A DNA stretch of 64,000 nucleotides from [Eubacterium] eligens ATCC 27750 (GCF_000146185.1 NC_012780.1:434001-498000), one strand, 5' to 3'. Positions 16,409 to 26,017 are shown, counted from the stretch's first letter. Numbers and translations: made by a program. The notes: generated by a model from the letters alone, not told the origin.

Positions 16409-18709
16409 TTAGCCGGCAGTTCTTGTTATATCAGTAACTCCGTCTATCTTTCTTAATTTATCTATAATTCTGTTAAGTTCTTCCTTGCCGTGAATATCAA
16501 AGCCGACACTTATTGTCGCAACTTCCTTCTTATTAAGACGACAGTTCATAGACTTCACATCAATCTCTGCCTCTGTGAACATCCTTGATATATCAACAAT
16601 AAGTCCAGTTCTGTTATTGGCAAATATATTGATTTCAACCTCATAAGTATCGCCTGCTGTCTGTCCCTGCTCCCATTCAGCCTCAATAAGACGCGCACGT
16701 TCATTAGCCGGGAAGTTGATTATATTAACACAGTCTGTTCTGTGAATTGATATGCCTCTTCCTCTTGTAACAAAACCAACAATCTCATCACCAGGAACCG
16801 GATTACAGCATTTTGAAAATCTGACAGCAACATCATGGATTCCCTTAACGACAATTCCACCTTTGCCTTCCTTCTTCTTTGACTTTTCCTTAGACTCAGC
16901 GGCAACGATTTCCTCAAGTACATCTTTATCTGTAACTTCTGCCTTCTTGGTCTTTAAATGCTCCTCATTAAGCCTGTTTACTATCTGGCTCTCTTTAAGT
17001 GCACCATGTCCGACAGCTGCAAGAATAGAATCCCAGTCTTTAAAGCCATATTTGTTAAGACATTTTTCAACATATTCAGGCTTGGTAATGTCAGAAAGAA
17101 CGATTCCTTTAGTCTTACAGTAGTTAACAATCATTTCCTTGCCCTTAATGATATTATCTTCCTTTAACTCCTGCTTAAACCACTGGTTAATCTTATTCTT
17201 TGCCTGTGTGCTCTTTACAATTGAAAGCCAGTCACGGCTTGGTCCCTTGGAATTCTGCGATGTTATAATCTCGATTCTGTCACCATTCTTAATAACATAA
17301 TCAATAGTAACAAGCTTTCCATTAACTCTTGCACCTACCATTTTATTACCTACAGCACTGTGGATACTGTACGCAAAATCTATAGGGCATGAACCTGCAG
17401 GAAGGTTCTTGACATCACCCGAAGGTGTAAAGCAGTATACGCTGTCTGAGAAAAGGTTAAGGTCATTCTTAATAGATGATAAGAATTCCTTGTTATCAGA
17501 CATTTCCTTCTGCCATTCAAGAATCTGTCTTAACCAGCTAAGTTTTGCTTCCTCACTCTGGTTGTCCTTCTCGCCGGTTTTTCCCTCTTTATATTTCCAG
17601 TGGGCTGCAATACCATACTCAGCAATCTTATGCATTTCGTAAGTTCTTATCTGTATCTCAAACGGCTGTCCGTTAGATGCAATAAGTGTTGTATGGAGCG
17701 ACTGGTAATTATTAGGCTTAGGCATGGCAATATAATCTTTGAAACGTCCCGGAATAGGCTTATACATTTCGTGTATTACACCAAGTGCCGCATAACAGTC
17801 TTTAACTGTATCAACCTTTATTCTTACTGCAAATATGTCATATATCTGGTCAAGCGTCTTATTCTGGTTGACCATTTTTCTATAGATTGAGAAGAAATGT
17901 TTAACTCTTCCGTCAATCTCAGCCTCAATACCGGCATTGCTTATATGCATGCCGACTTCTTTAATTATGCTCTTTATAAATGCTTCCCTGCCTGGTCTGT
18001 TTAAGTTGACCTGTTCAACAAGATCATTATATACATCAGGCATAAGATATTTCATTGATAAATCATCAAGCTCTACCTTAATCTTGGAAATACCTAACCT
18101 GTGGGCTATTGGAGCATATATTTCCATTGTCTCTCTTGATTTCTCAATCTGCTTTGCCGGTGACTGATACTGCATTGTACGCATATTATGCAGTCTGTCG
18201 GCAAGCTTTATAAGGATAACTCTTATATCCTTTGCCATTGCAAGAAACATTTTTCTAAGGTTTTCTGCCTGGACCTCAATCTTATCATGCTGGTAATTGA
18301 GCTGTGTCAGCTTTGTTACACCATCTACTAACAGTGCTACCTCATCACCAAATTCTTTTGCAACATCTTCACTTGTCATAACTGTATCTTCAACAACATC
18401 ATGAAGAAGACCTGCAATAATTGACTCCTTATCAAGCTCTAATTCAGCCAGAATAATAGCAACACATAAAGGGTGGATTATATATGGCTCACCCGATTTT
18501 CTGAACTGTCCCTCATGTGCCTTTCTTGCAGTCTCGTATGCCTTCTCGATATCAGACAGATCTGTAGATGGGTGGTATTTCTTTATAGCTGCAATAAGAT
18601 CCTTATATAATTCCTCAGGACTTGTAAAATCTGCTGGTGTATCCACCGCTCTTTCAACCTGATTAGTTTTGTTATGGCTTGCGCCTGGTAACTCTATATT
18701 CTCTGGCAT
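16409..18709 (-). CDS. rel: bifunctional (p)ppGpp synthetase/hydrolase RelA/SpoT
   Basis: A full-length RSH protein of about 766 residues that makes and degrades the alarmone (p)ppGpp. Domains in order: HD hydrolase (HDVVEDT near residue 103), synthetase (RVKHFFSIYRKM near 265 and YQSLHTT near 335), TGS (CFTPSGDVKNLPAGS near 425), a helical/zinc-binding stretch (RFSKCCNPVPGDE near 640), and a C-terminal ACT domain. Both catalytic halves look intact. The ATG at codon 5 of the frame is preceded by GGAGG at 5 bases, better than the upstream ATG. First gene of the rel-MBL-hemZ run. Confidence 0.95.
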   Translation of the reverse strand: MPENIELPGASHNKTNQVERAVDTPADFTSPEELYKDLIAAIKKYHPSTDLSDIEKAYETARKAHEGQFRKSGEPYIIHPLCVAIILAELELDKESIIAGLLHDVVEDTVMTSEDVAKEFGDEVALLVDGVTKLTQLNYQHDKIEVQAENLRKMFLAMAKDIRVILIKLADRLHNMRTMQYQSPAKQIEKSRETMEIYAPIAHRLGISKIKVELDDLSMKYLMPDVYNDLVEQVNLNRPGREAFIKSIIKEVGMHISNAGIEAEIDGRVKHFFSIYRKMVNQNKTLDQIYDIFAVRIKVDTVKDCYAALGVIHEMYKPIPGRFKDYIAMPKPNNYQSLHTTLIASNGQPFEIQIRTYEMHKIAEYGIAAHWKYKEGKTGEKDNQSEEAKLSWLRQILEWQKEMSDNKEFLSSIKNDLNLFSDSVYCFTPSGDVKNLPAGSCPIDFAYSIHSAVGNKMVGARVNGKLVTIDYVIKNGDRIEIITSQNSKGPSRDWLSIVKSTQAKNKINQWFKQELKEDNIIKGKEMIVNYCKTKGIVLSDITKPEYVEKCLNKYGFKDWDSILAAVGHGALKESQIVNRLNEEHLKTKKAEVTDKDVLEEIVAAESKEKSKKKEGKGGIVVKGIHDVAVRFSKCCNPVPGDEIVGFVTRGRGISIHRTDCVNIINFPANERARLIEAEWEQGQTAGDTYEVEINIFANNRTGLIVDISRMFTEAEIDVKSMNCRLNKKEVATISVGFDIHGKEELNRIIDKLRKIDGVTDITRTAG

Positions 18710-18765
18710 ACGTGCCTCCATTCTCTGGTAATTGTCCAGCGTTATAGTTTTCTTAAGCCCATTAT

Positions 18766-19626
18766 TTATACACTGGCATATGTTCTTTCCATAAATTCTC
18801 TTGTAGCCACTGCATTCTCAGGAACAGTATTTTCCAGTGTGCAGTGTACATATGGCTTATGCTCCTTAATCTTCTTTAACAGAAGTGGATAATTAAGACC
18901 TCCTCCGGTCACCGGATTACCCTTTCCTGTACCTGCTGCCACTGACTTAAGCTCACTGCCTTCAACAATATAATCCTTGCAGTGAACAACAGCAATATCC
19001 TTTAATAACAGGTCAAATGCTTTCTCAATAATCTCATCCTGCTGTGCAAGATTATCAACACATAACAGGTTAACCGGGTCGAATATAATCTGAAGATTAG
19101 GTGAATCAATAGCGTCAAGCACCTTTCTTGCACGTTCGACAGTGTATACAATGTGCTTCCATACAGGCTCAATTGCTACAATAACACCAAACTGTTCAGC
19201 ATATTTAACTATTGGCCTTAAATTATCAATAAAGCACTGAAGTGCCTCCTCACTGTGATTAGCCGGCTCATATTTGTACTCCTCATTAACTGCACCAGTC
19301 TCAGTACCAACAACTCCACAGCCAAGAATACTTGCAAATCTTATATGTGCCTTATACTTCTCAACAATCTCCTTATGCTTCTCAGGATTAGGATTGCAAA
19401 GGTTAAGGTAACATCCAAGTACTGCAACATCAACCTTATTCTCTGTACATAATTCCTTAATATACATAGCAAGTCCCGGAGTCATAGTCTCCACGCCCGG
19501 CTTAAACTCCTTAATAGACTTACTGAGTGCAATATGCATACAGTGAAAACCCTGTGCATGTATATTAGGTATAAGCTCCTCTAATGGAGCGTATGCAACA
19601 TCATGTGCTCTTATTCCGATTCTCAT
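18766..19626 (-). CDS. sugar-phosphate isomerase/epimerase, TIM-barrel family
   Basis: An AP-endonuclease-2-type TIM barrel of about 286 residues. Metal-binding residues are suggested by IEPVWKH near 160, FDPVNLL near 190 and HCKDYI near 223, and a Glu-containing C-terminal strand (CTLEN). Members isomerise or epimerise sugars or inositol derivatives. The internal ATG after an AAGGTGG site (6-base spacing) is chosen over the upstream ATG. It lies downstream of the PL26-like lyase, so a role in rhamnose or uronate processing is possible, but a terminator separates the two. Confidence 0.8.
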   Translation of the reverse strand: MRIGIRAHDVAYAPLEELIPNIHAQGFHCMHIALSKSIKEFKPGVETMTPGLAMYIKELCTENKVDVAVLGCYLNLCNPNPEKHKEIVEKYKAHIRFASILGCGVVGTETGAVNEEYKYEPANHSEEALQCFIDNLRPIVKYAEQFGVIVAIEPVWKHIVYTVERARKVLDAIDSPNLQIIFDPVNLLCVDNLAQQDEIIEKAFDLLLKDIAVVHCKDYIVEGSELKSVAAGTGKGNPVTGGGLNYPLLLKKIKEHKPYVHCTLENTVPENAVATREFMERTYASV

Positions 19627-19753
19627 AAAAAACCACCTTTCCGTCAATTACAAACACTTTTGAAAGATTATACTATATATTACATAAAAAAACCAGTAAA
19701 TATCTGCGACTTTTCCAAGCTGTGAGGGCTTTAATGCTGCTATATACAAAAGA

Positions 19754-19804
19754 ACGGTGAGAGAAAGCCCGCCCAAGCGAAACGCGTTTGCTTTCTCTCA
19801 CCGT
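19754..19804 (-). terminator. strong hairpin terminator after the PL26-like gene
   Basis: A perfect 15-bp stem (ACGGTGAGAGAAAGC and its complement) with an inner AAACGCGTTT palindrome, followed on the minus strand by TCTTTTG. Confidence 0.65.
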
Positions 19805-19836
19805 ATTAAACTCTGTATGCACCTTTATCTCAATTA

Positions 19837-22206
19837 TCAATACAGCTTTACATTATTAATTAATCCTGTATCTCCAAGTGCCTTATAATATGTAACAAGT
19901 GGTATAAAACTCTGTGCAAATCCTTTCGTGCTGTCACCGGAAACAATAACAGCATCATCTATAACCTTTTTAGAACCAACTCCTGCCCTGCCTGTGTTAT
20001 TAATATTAGTTTCAAATGTTTTGAAACCATACTCAAGATATTTCTTATCACCTGTCAGTTCATAGGCAATTGCCAGTGATTCCAGAAGAAGTGTGTTATT
20101 TCCATTCCTTGAAAGTGAAGGAAGCTCCTTATAATAGAACAAACCATTATCAAGAGTACAATTCTCTACAATATCATCAATTGCTCTTATGAGCATCTGC
20201 TTAATATCTTCTCTTGGGAATACCCTGTAATATCTCATTACGCTTCCTGCAGCTACTGATATCATAAATCCTACTCTTATAAGAGTATTGTCCGTATATG
20301 GAGCAAGCCAGTTGCCATACTCCTCTTCCCATATCTTAAAGCTGTCAATAATCCACTCACACTTTGCAAGCCATTTTTCATCTCTTGTTTCCACATATAA
20401 TGCAACAAGTGCACGTAAAGCCCAGCCAGTTTCTCTCGCATTGGCTTCTCCCGGTTTTGCATACATTGGTGTATCCAGAAGTCTTAATATGTTATCACCT
20501 ATACTTATAGCTGTCTCAAGACCTCTCTCATCACCTGTAAAATGATAGTAATCAATCACTCCTTCAACCCATTCATGTGAGCATACCATTATTCCATTCT
20601 TACAATGGCCTGCTGTATGTTCCCACTGTCCACCTATTCTTAATGGATTCTTGCTGTAATGGCATACATCAACATCCATCTGATGCTTTGCTGAAACTAT
20701 TAAATAGTCAAGGAATCTTCTGATTCCAGTTCTTGCATACATAAGAGCACATGAATGCGGATAATCATATTCATTATTACTCCATACAGGTTTTCCGCCG
20801 CCTCTTCCCTGTAAAGTATATCCCATATCAATAGAATCGCCCCAATTCAGCATGCCGTAGCATCTTGAATGATTATCAGCCCTTGCAATAAGTGCGATTT
20901 CAACTTCATTCACAAGATGTTCAGGGAATACATCCATACACACTTCTGCCTTCTTGAATTCCTCTGGTGCTATGCATGGTCTGTCAGGCATCTGGTATAT
21001 TGTACTTCTGTTATCAAGCTCCCACATCTGCATATCCGGTTCATGGAAATGCATCAGGAATCTCTGTTCCTTTGCCATACCAGACTGCATAACAACATTT
21101 CCAATATCCTCTGGAACAAGCATAACAGCTACTCCGCCGTCATATGCCTTAACTGCCTTCGGATAATTCTGCTGTGCCTGATATACAGTTATACACAATC
21201 CATCATTTCCATCAGTATAATCTGCAAGAAATGTACCATAGAATACCTCTGCAAAATGTTCATTCGCTTCCTTTACAAGATATGCATCATCGATAATCTT
21301 ATTAACCTGCACTCCATCTCTTCCAATATAGAAATCAGTCTTATAATTAGAGCTTCCAACAAGTGTTCTTACATTGGAAACAGGTGCTTTACCAGATATC
21401 ATCTCTAATTCCCCGGTTCCTCTTGTGTGATACACAGGTCCATTCTCTTTAGAATTATCCGTAAGTACATCTCCACATCCGGTAGAATCATTACCCATAT
21501 TAATGTGCATATCAAACAAATCATCACTTGCAGTGACTGTCTCATCAGGCTTTGCATAAAATACCAGTGATTTGATATGAAGTTCATCATAAGTCGTATT
21601 AATAATTCTGTATGAAACATCAATCCATGACTTAGCTGCATATGATGTAAGTGTTATCTCAAAATCAACTTTTTTATTATTAAGAATGTTACTTCCTTTA
21701 GCTCTGATTACACATTTTACAGGACCTGCGTCTATAATCTTCCACTCGCCAATATTAATGTCGTATAATCCCATATCATCTTTCAGATATGGTCCTTCAA
21801 AATTCTGAGCAGTATAATGTTTTCTTCCATCATCAAGTGTTTCAAATATATTCTGGGAATTATTATTTACTGTAAATGTAACACAACCTGTATCAACTCG
21901 CAGTCCCTGCTCAGTCTGAGTAACAGATACTCCTTTTTCTTCATACTTTCCATCAGACTCTTTTTCAAACTCTAGCACTGCGCCCTTATTAGCCGGAATA
22001 TCAGCAAGAAAATCCACATACAGGTATCTTATGCTTCCATCTGGATGCTTTGATGTAATCTTTGGCTGAACCATACATTTTCTGCCATTCTGTGTAATGG
22101 CTATCCTGTCAGCACTCTTTAACTCACCTTCCTTAAAAGGAAGTGCTATGCCTGCCGGTTCCTGCAATCTGTCATACCTGTAAAGCTTGTCAAAATAAAT
22201 TTTCAT
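19837..22206 (-). CDS. exo-rhamnogalacturonan lyase-like protein (PL26/YetA-like)
   Basis: A cytoplasmic protein of about 789 residues with no signal peptide. The N-terminal ~100 residues look like the PcRGLX/YetA RIFT-barrel, followed by a central beta-rich domain and a C-terminal alpha/alpha barrel-like region (GGQWEHTAGHCKNG near residue 540; SHEWVEGVIDYYHFTGDERG near 560). This layout is that of PL26 exo-rhamnogalacturonan lyases, which release sugars from the pectin backbone by beta-elimination. The start was moved to the ATG behind GGAGGG, removing 17 codons. Catalytic residues were not assigned. It is divergent from nrdG. Confidence 0.7.
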   Translation of the reverse strand: MKIYFDKLYRYDRLQEPAGIALPFKEGELKSADRIAITQNGRKCMVQPKITSKHPDGSIRYLYVDFLADIPANKGAVLEFEKESDGKYEEKGVSVTQTEQGLRVDTGCVTFTVNNNSQNIFETLDDGRKHYTAQNFEGPYLKDDMGLYDINIGEWKIIDAGPVKCVIRAKGSNILNNKKVDFEITLTSYAAKSWIDVSYRIINTTYDELHIKSLVFYAKPDETVTASDDLFDMHINMGNDSTGCGDVLTDNSKENGPVYHTRGTGELEMISGKAPVSNVRTLVGSSNYKTDFYIGRDGVQVNKIIDDAYLVKEANEHFAEVFYGTFLADYTDGNDGLCITVYQAQQNYPKAVKAYDGGVAVMLVPEDIGNVVMQSGMAKEQRFLMHFHEPDMQMWELDNRSTIYQMPDRPCIAPEEFKKAEVCMDVFPEHLVNEVEIALIARADNHSRCYGMLNWGDSIDMGYTLQGRGGGKPVWSNNEYDYPHSCALMYARTGIRRFLDYLIVSAKHQMDVDVCHYSKNPLRIGGQWEHTAGHCKNGIMVCSHEWVEGVIDYYHFTGDERGLETAISIGDNILRLLDTPMYAKPGEANARETGWALRALVALYVETRDEKWLAKCEWIIDSFKIWEEEYGNWLAPYTDNTLIRVGFMISVAAGSVMRYYRVFPREDIKQMLIRAIDDIVENCTLDNGLFYYKELPSLSRNGNNTLLLESLAIAYELTGDKKYLEYGFKTFETNINNTGRAGVGSKKVIDDAVIVSGDSTKGFAQSFIPLVTYYKALGDTGLINNVKLY

Positions 22207-22380
22207 TATATGTACCCTCCATTGTTTGTCACGAGCAAATCTGCTATAATTGTACAACAGATTTTAATCATTTGCTATAGTCTTAATATAGCATTCATAA
22301 TTCTGTAATTCATGTGATAAGATGTCATTATCAGCTAATAATACAGATTTATTGCAACTTTTAGAAAGAAGGTTTATATT

Positions 22381-22902
22381 ATGCATTATGCCGAGATAAA
22401 AACCTGCGATATTGCTAACGGACCAGGGGTGCGCACCTCTCTTTTTGTAAGTGGATGCACCCACCGATGCAAAGGTTGTTTTAACGAAATCGCATGGGAC
22501 TTTAATTATGGCAGGGACTTTACAGACGATACAATTAAAGAAATCATTGATTCCCTTGCTCCAGACTATGTTACAGGGCTCACACTTCTGGGAGGTGAAC
22601 CATTTGAACACAGCAACCAACAGGGACTCCTTCCACTGCTGAGGGAAGTACGCAGAATATATCCTGACCTGAGTATATGGTGCTTTACAGGATATCTGTT
22701 TGACAAGGATATTGTTGGAAGAATGTGCAATGAATGGAAAGAAACTAAAGAAATGCTTCAATACATTGACGTCATAGTCGACGGAAAATATGAAGAAGAC
22801 AAGAAGGATATGATGCTTCAGTTCAAGGGTTCATCTAATCAGAGGACAATCCTTGTAAAAGAATCTCTCGAATCAGGTAATATCGTACTTCTGTACGATT
22901 AA
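22381..22902 (+). CDS. nrdG: anaerobic ribonucleotide reductase activating protein
   Basis: A small radical SAM activase of 173 residues that installs the glycyl radical on NrdD. The cluster motif CTHRCKGCFN lies near residue 26, preceded by GPGVRTSLFVSG. Length and motif are normal. An AGAAGG site precedes the ATG. nrdD is not adjacent, which is unusual since the pair is often in one operon; it must lie outside the window. It is followed by dut 21 bases later, giving a small deoxynucleotide-supply operon. Confidence 0.9.
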   Translation: MHYAEIKTCDIANGPGVRTSLFVSGCTHRCKGCFNEIAWDFNYGRDFTDDTIKEIIDSLAPDYVTGLTLLGGEPFEHSNQQGLLPLLREVRRIYPDLSIWCFTGYLFDKDIVGRMCNEWKETKEMLQYIDVIVDGKYEEDKKDMMLQFKGSSNQRTILVKESLESGNIVLLYD

Positions 22903-22923
22903 TAATAAAAAGGAGTTTACACA

Positions 22924-23367
22924 ATGTCACAGAAAGTTAATATTAAGAAATTAAGTCCTAACGCCTGTATCCCAACATACGGAACAGAATTCTCAGCCGG
23001 AGCAGACCTCTACTCAGGAATGTCCGAAGCTGTAACAGTTATGCCAGGCACAACTGAATTCATCAAAACAGGAATAGCAATGGAGATACCTGCAGGACTC
23101 GTAGGACTCATCTACGCAAGAAGTGGAATGGCATGCAAAAAAGGTCTTGCCCCAGCCAACAAAGTAGGCGTAATAGATTCTGACTACAGAGGTGAAATCA
23201 TAGTAGCCCTCCACAACCATTCAGATAAACCTGTAACCATAGAACCAAAAGACAGAATCGCTCAGATAGTCTTAGCACCATACATCACAGCAGACTTCAA
23301 CGAAGTAGAAGAACTTGACGACACAGAAAGAGGCGAAGGCGGCTTTGGCTCAACAGGCACAAAATAA
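22924..23367 (+). CDS. dut: deoxyuridine 5'-triphosphate nucleotidohydrolase (dUTPase)
   Basis: A trimeric dUTPase of 147 residues that hydrolyses dUTP to dUMP. The five family motifs are present: SAGADLYS, the ARSGMA loop, a GVIDSDYRGEI segment, the KDRIAQIVLAP stretch and the C-terminal GFGSTG P-loop-like tail. AAAAGGAG precedes the ATG. It follows nrdG closely, and a 14-bp hairpin lies just after its stop. Confidence 0.95.
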   Translation: MSQKVNIKKLSPNACIPTYGTEFSAGADLYSGMSEAVTVMPGTTEFIKTGIAMEIPAGLVGLIYARSGMACKKGLAPANKVGVIDSDYRGEIIVALHNHSDKPVTIEPKDRIAQIVLAPYITADFNEVEELDDTERGEGGFGSTGTK

Positions 23368-23371
23368 TACA

Positions 23372-23405
23372 GGAACCGGCAGCATAATAATATGCTGCCG
23401 GTTCC
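23372..23405. terminator. bidirectional hairpin between dut and the lipoprotein foldase gene
   Basis: A perfect 14-bp stem (GGAACCGGCAGCAT and its complement) around a 6-base loop. It lies between two converging genes. The flanking T-tract is weak on either strand. Confidence 0.6.
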
Positions 23406-23432
23406 CACTCACAACCTAAATTCTTTCTTGCC

Positions 23433-24485
23433 TTACTTATAAGAAATATTGGCATGCTCAATAACATAATCCTGTGCCTTCTGCACAAGCATAGCCTTTA
23501 CAATCTTATCTTTTCCGAATTTTTCAACAAATGTATCCGCATTAGAATATCCATTATCTGCCGCAAAATCATCAAGAGAACCTTTATAATCGTATTCTCT
23601 CATTGTCATATTGCGGTCTTTAACTATAGCCTCCATGATAAGCTGCTGTACAACAGATTTCTTAACAAAGTCATCAAAAGAAAGTCCATACTGCTTCTGA
23701 CAGTATTCATCCTTTGAAAGATTTGAAAAATCCGCATAGAAACCAATAGATGTTTCAAGTCTGGATCTTGTTTCTTCCATAAGTGAATCAGGATAACTGC
23801 TTATCTTGAATGTATCCTGTAAAGAAGATAATACATCTTCCTGTATCTTGTTCTCAACCTTTGAATTAATATCAGTTTCAAGAGATTCCTTTATTGACTG
23901 TCTATATTCTTCAACGGTATCATATCCAAACGCTTCCTTAACATATGCATTAGTTATCATTGGAACATTTGCCTGTGCAACTGTCTGCATTGTAAGTTCA
24001 AATACAACCCTCGTGCCCTTATATAAATCCGAACTATAATCCTCAGGTATATCAACAATAAGTATCTTTGTCTGACCTGGGGTCATACCATATAAAGCCT
24101 GATCTAACTCATCAAGTTCAAGTCCGAGAGTATCCGTTCCAAGAATCATTGTTTTACCATCTGTATTAGTAAGTCCGCTAAGAGATGCGCCTGAAGATGT
24201 AGCAGTATATGTAACAAGAATCTGATCAGAAGCTATCGCACCTCTGTCAACTTCTGTATAAGTAGTATTATCTTCTACATCCTGTTTAATTTTACTCTCT
24301 ATAAGTTCATTCTCTATTGAAGTTTTATCTACCTGGACTGATATGTTTTCATACTGTCCAAGCTGAACATAATCTTCAACATTATAATCATACTTAACAT
24401 CAATCTTACTATTACATGCCGTTACCATAAGCATAGAAACTGATAATAAAGCAACTGCTGTCTTCTTCATAAAACTTTTTTTCAC
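23433..24485 (-). CDS. trigger-factor-like lipoprotein (peptidyl-prolyl isomerase)
   Basis: A 350-residue lipoprotein. The signal peptide ends in the lipobox VTAC near residue 24. It is followed by a FKBP-like middle domain (residues about 80-175, including a GMTPGQTK loop) and a helical C-terminal region (180-345) like trigger factor. It probably acts outside the membrane as a foldase or chaperone for secreted proteins. The start is a GTG five bases after GGAGGT. A single gene with no operon partner visible. Confidence 0.75.
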   Translation of the reverse strand: MKKSFMKKTAVALLSVSMLMVTACNSKIDVKYDYNVEDYVQLGQYENISVQVDKTSIENELIESKIKQDVEDNTTYTEVDRGAIASDQILVTYTATSSGASLSGLTNTDGKTMILGTDTLGLELDELDQALYGMTPGQTKILIVDIPEDYSSDLYKGTRVVFELTMQTVAQANVPMITNAYVKEAFGYDTVEEYRQSIKESLETDINSKVENKIQEDVLSSLQDTFKISSYPDSLMEETRSRLETSIGFYADFSNLSKDEYCQKQYGLSFDDFVKKSVVQQLIMEAIVKDRNMTMREYDYKGSLDDFAADNGYSNADTFVEKFGKDKIVKAMLVQKAQDYVIEHANISYK

Positions 24486-24638
24486 AATAAACCTCCGCTC
24501 TTACTTCATTATATTATATAGAAGTAAAAAATTGACTTTCATAATATACCATATAAAAGACATTTTATCCATATCTATAAGCATTAGTTCACAAAATTAT
24601 CATATATTCACATTCAAACATTTAGCAACCAATACATT

Positions 24639-24668
24639 AAAACAGGCTGCCGCAAAAACGACAGCCTA
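24639..24668 (-). terminator. terminator of infC-rpmI-rplT
   Basis: On the minus strand AGGCTGTCG and CGGCAGCCT pair around a T-rich loop, followed by TGTTTTAA. It lies about 30 bases after the rplT stop. Confidence 0.7.
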
Positions 24669-24697
24669 TTAAATCAATATATTTAATATATAATCAA

Positions 24698-25054
24698 TTA
24701 TGCAAGCTTAGACTTAGCAACCTCTGCGAGCTTTGCAAATCCTTCTGCATCGTTAACAGCCATCTCAGATAATACCTTTCTGTTAAGATCGATATTAGCT
24801 AACTTAAGACCATACATGAACTTGCTGTATGAAAGTCCGTTAATTCTTGCAGCAGCATTGATTCTGGCAATCCATAACTGTCTGAACTGTCTCTTCTTCT
24901 GCTTTCTGCCCTTATAGCTCTCTGTAAGAGCTCTCATAACTGACTGCTTAGCAACTCTGTACTGCTTAGATCTTGCTCCTCTATAACCCTTAGCGAGCTT
25001 TAATACTCTGTTATGCTTCTTCTTTGCGTTTAATCCGCCTTTAATTCTTGCCAT
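24698..25054 (-). CDS. rplT: ribosomal protein L20
   Basis: L20 of the large subunit, 118 residues, with the basic N-terminus [20 protein letters not shown] and typical helical body. It binds 23S rRNA and, in Firmicutes, its own leader RNA to repress the operon. AGGAGG precedes the ATG. Third gene of infC-rpmI-rplT. Confidence 0.97.
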   Translation of the reverse strand: MARIKGGLNAKKKHNRVLKLAKGYRGARSKQYRVAKQSVMRALTESYKGRKQKKRQFRQLWIARINAAARINGLSYSKFMYGLKLANIDLNRKVLSEMAVNDAEGFAKLAEVAKSKLA

Positions 25055-25110
25055 TTTATAAATTCCTCCTTAAACTATATCTCTAAATAAATGTTGTTAT
25101 ACCATTAATC

Positions 25111-25308
25111 TTAGAGATAAGGCATAATCTTCTTCATTGTCTTAACATTAGTTGCATCAGTCATAGCTGCCTGTCTAAGATTTCTCTTTCTCTTAGTTGA
25201 CTTCTTTGTAAGAATGTGGCTCTTGTATGCCTTCATTCTCTTTAACTTACCTGTTCCAGTTACTTTAAAACGCTTTGCAGCTGCTCTTTTTGTCTTTACC
25301 TTTGGCAT
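25111..25308 (-). CDS. rpmI: ribosomal protein L35
   Basis: L35, 65 residues, very basic ([20 protein letters not shown]). An AGGAGG site precedes the ATG. Second gene of the infC-rpmI-rplT operon, 39 bases after infC and 56 bases before rplT. Confidence 0.97.
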   Translation of the reverse strand: MPKVKTKRAAAKRFKVTGTGKLKRMKAYKSHILTKKSTKRKRNLRQAAMTDATNVKTMKKIMPYL

Positions 25309-25347
25309 AATAATCCTCCTAAAAATACCTGTTAATTGTTATTTATT

Positions 25348-25854
25348 TTAACGTTTTTCAGTTAAAAACATCATCATGCTCCTGCCTTCCATCTTAGGAG
25401 CCTTCTCAATTACTGCTATATCGCTAAGCTTCTCTGCAAAGTCTTCCAGAATATGCTTAGTGGAATCGATATGAGCCATCTCTCTTCCTCTGAATCTTAA
25501 TGATACTTTAACCTTGTTACCTTTTTCAATGAACTTTCTTGCTGAATTACACTTAGTGTTAAGGTCATTGACATCGATGTTGGGTGATAAACGAACTTCC
25601 TTAACTTCTACTGTCTTCTGCTTCTTCTTAGCTTCCTTTTCCTTGCGGAGCTGTTCGTACTTGAACTTGCCATAATCTACAATTCTGCATACAGGTGGGT
25701 TAGCTGATGGTGAAACCATTACTAAATCAACTCCTGCATCCTTAGCCATGTTTAAAGCATCTCTTGATGCCATAACTCCAAGCTGCTGTCCTTCTTCTCC
25801 AATAACACGAACCTCTTTGCATCTGATCTGTTCGTTAATCATTAACTCGTTAAT
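25348..25854 (-). CDS. infC: translation initiation factor IF-3
   Basis: IF-3 binds the 30S subunit and checks start codons. The protein is of normal length with the N-terminal NEQIRCKEVRVIGEEG and the C-terminal domain (RFRGREMAHIDSTK). The most obvious ATG (25842) has no usable ribosome-binding site. An in-frame AUU at 25854-25852 lies 7 bases after GGGGGTG and would add four residues (I/M-N-E-L). AUU starts are known for infC in E. coli, where they let IF-3 control its own synthesis, so this start is preferred. Choice of start is inference. Confidence 0.9.
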   Translation of the reverse strand: MNELMINEQIRCKEVRVIGEEGQQLGVMASRDALNMAKDAGVDLVMVSPSANPPVCRIVDYGKFKYEQLRKEKEAKKKQKTVEVKEVRLSPNIDVNDLNTKCNSARKFIEKGNKVKVSLRFRGREMAHIDSTKHILEDFAEKLSDIAVIEKAPKMEGRSMMMFLTEKR

Positions 25855-26017
25855 AGCGGTACACCCCCATATAAAAAATTAAAGTGAATAGCATAGCTAT
25901 CCACTTTCTTTAATCAAAACACAATCCTAATATTATGTGTAATTCTTAAATATCAACCCGAGTCGCCCTGTGCGCTGAGGTGAGAGTGGATACTCTGCTT
26001 TGCTTTGCAACCATTGC
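25855..26017 (-). promoter_or_regulatory. L20-leader-type attenuator of infC-rpmI-rplT
   Basis: The leader of about 150 nt contains an intrinsic terminator at 25871-25907 (minus-strand stem AAAGTGGATAGC with GCTATTCACTTT, then six T). Upstream, TATCCACT (plus 25985-25992 complement) is exactly complementary to AGTGGATA in the terminator's 5' arm, so an antiterminator can form. This matches the logic of the Firmicute L20 leader, where L20 binding favours termination. Confidence 0.7.

Noticed and set aside
20869..21408. 179-codon plus-strand open frame opposite the PL26-like gene
   Set aside because: Antisense shadow, Ile/Cys/His-rich composition, no ribosome-binding site.
22264..22761. 165-codon minus-strand open frame opposite nrdG
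   Set aside because: Antisense to nrdG, whose radical SAM motif and length are clear.
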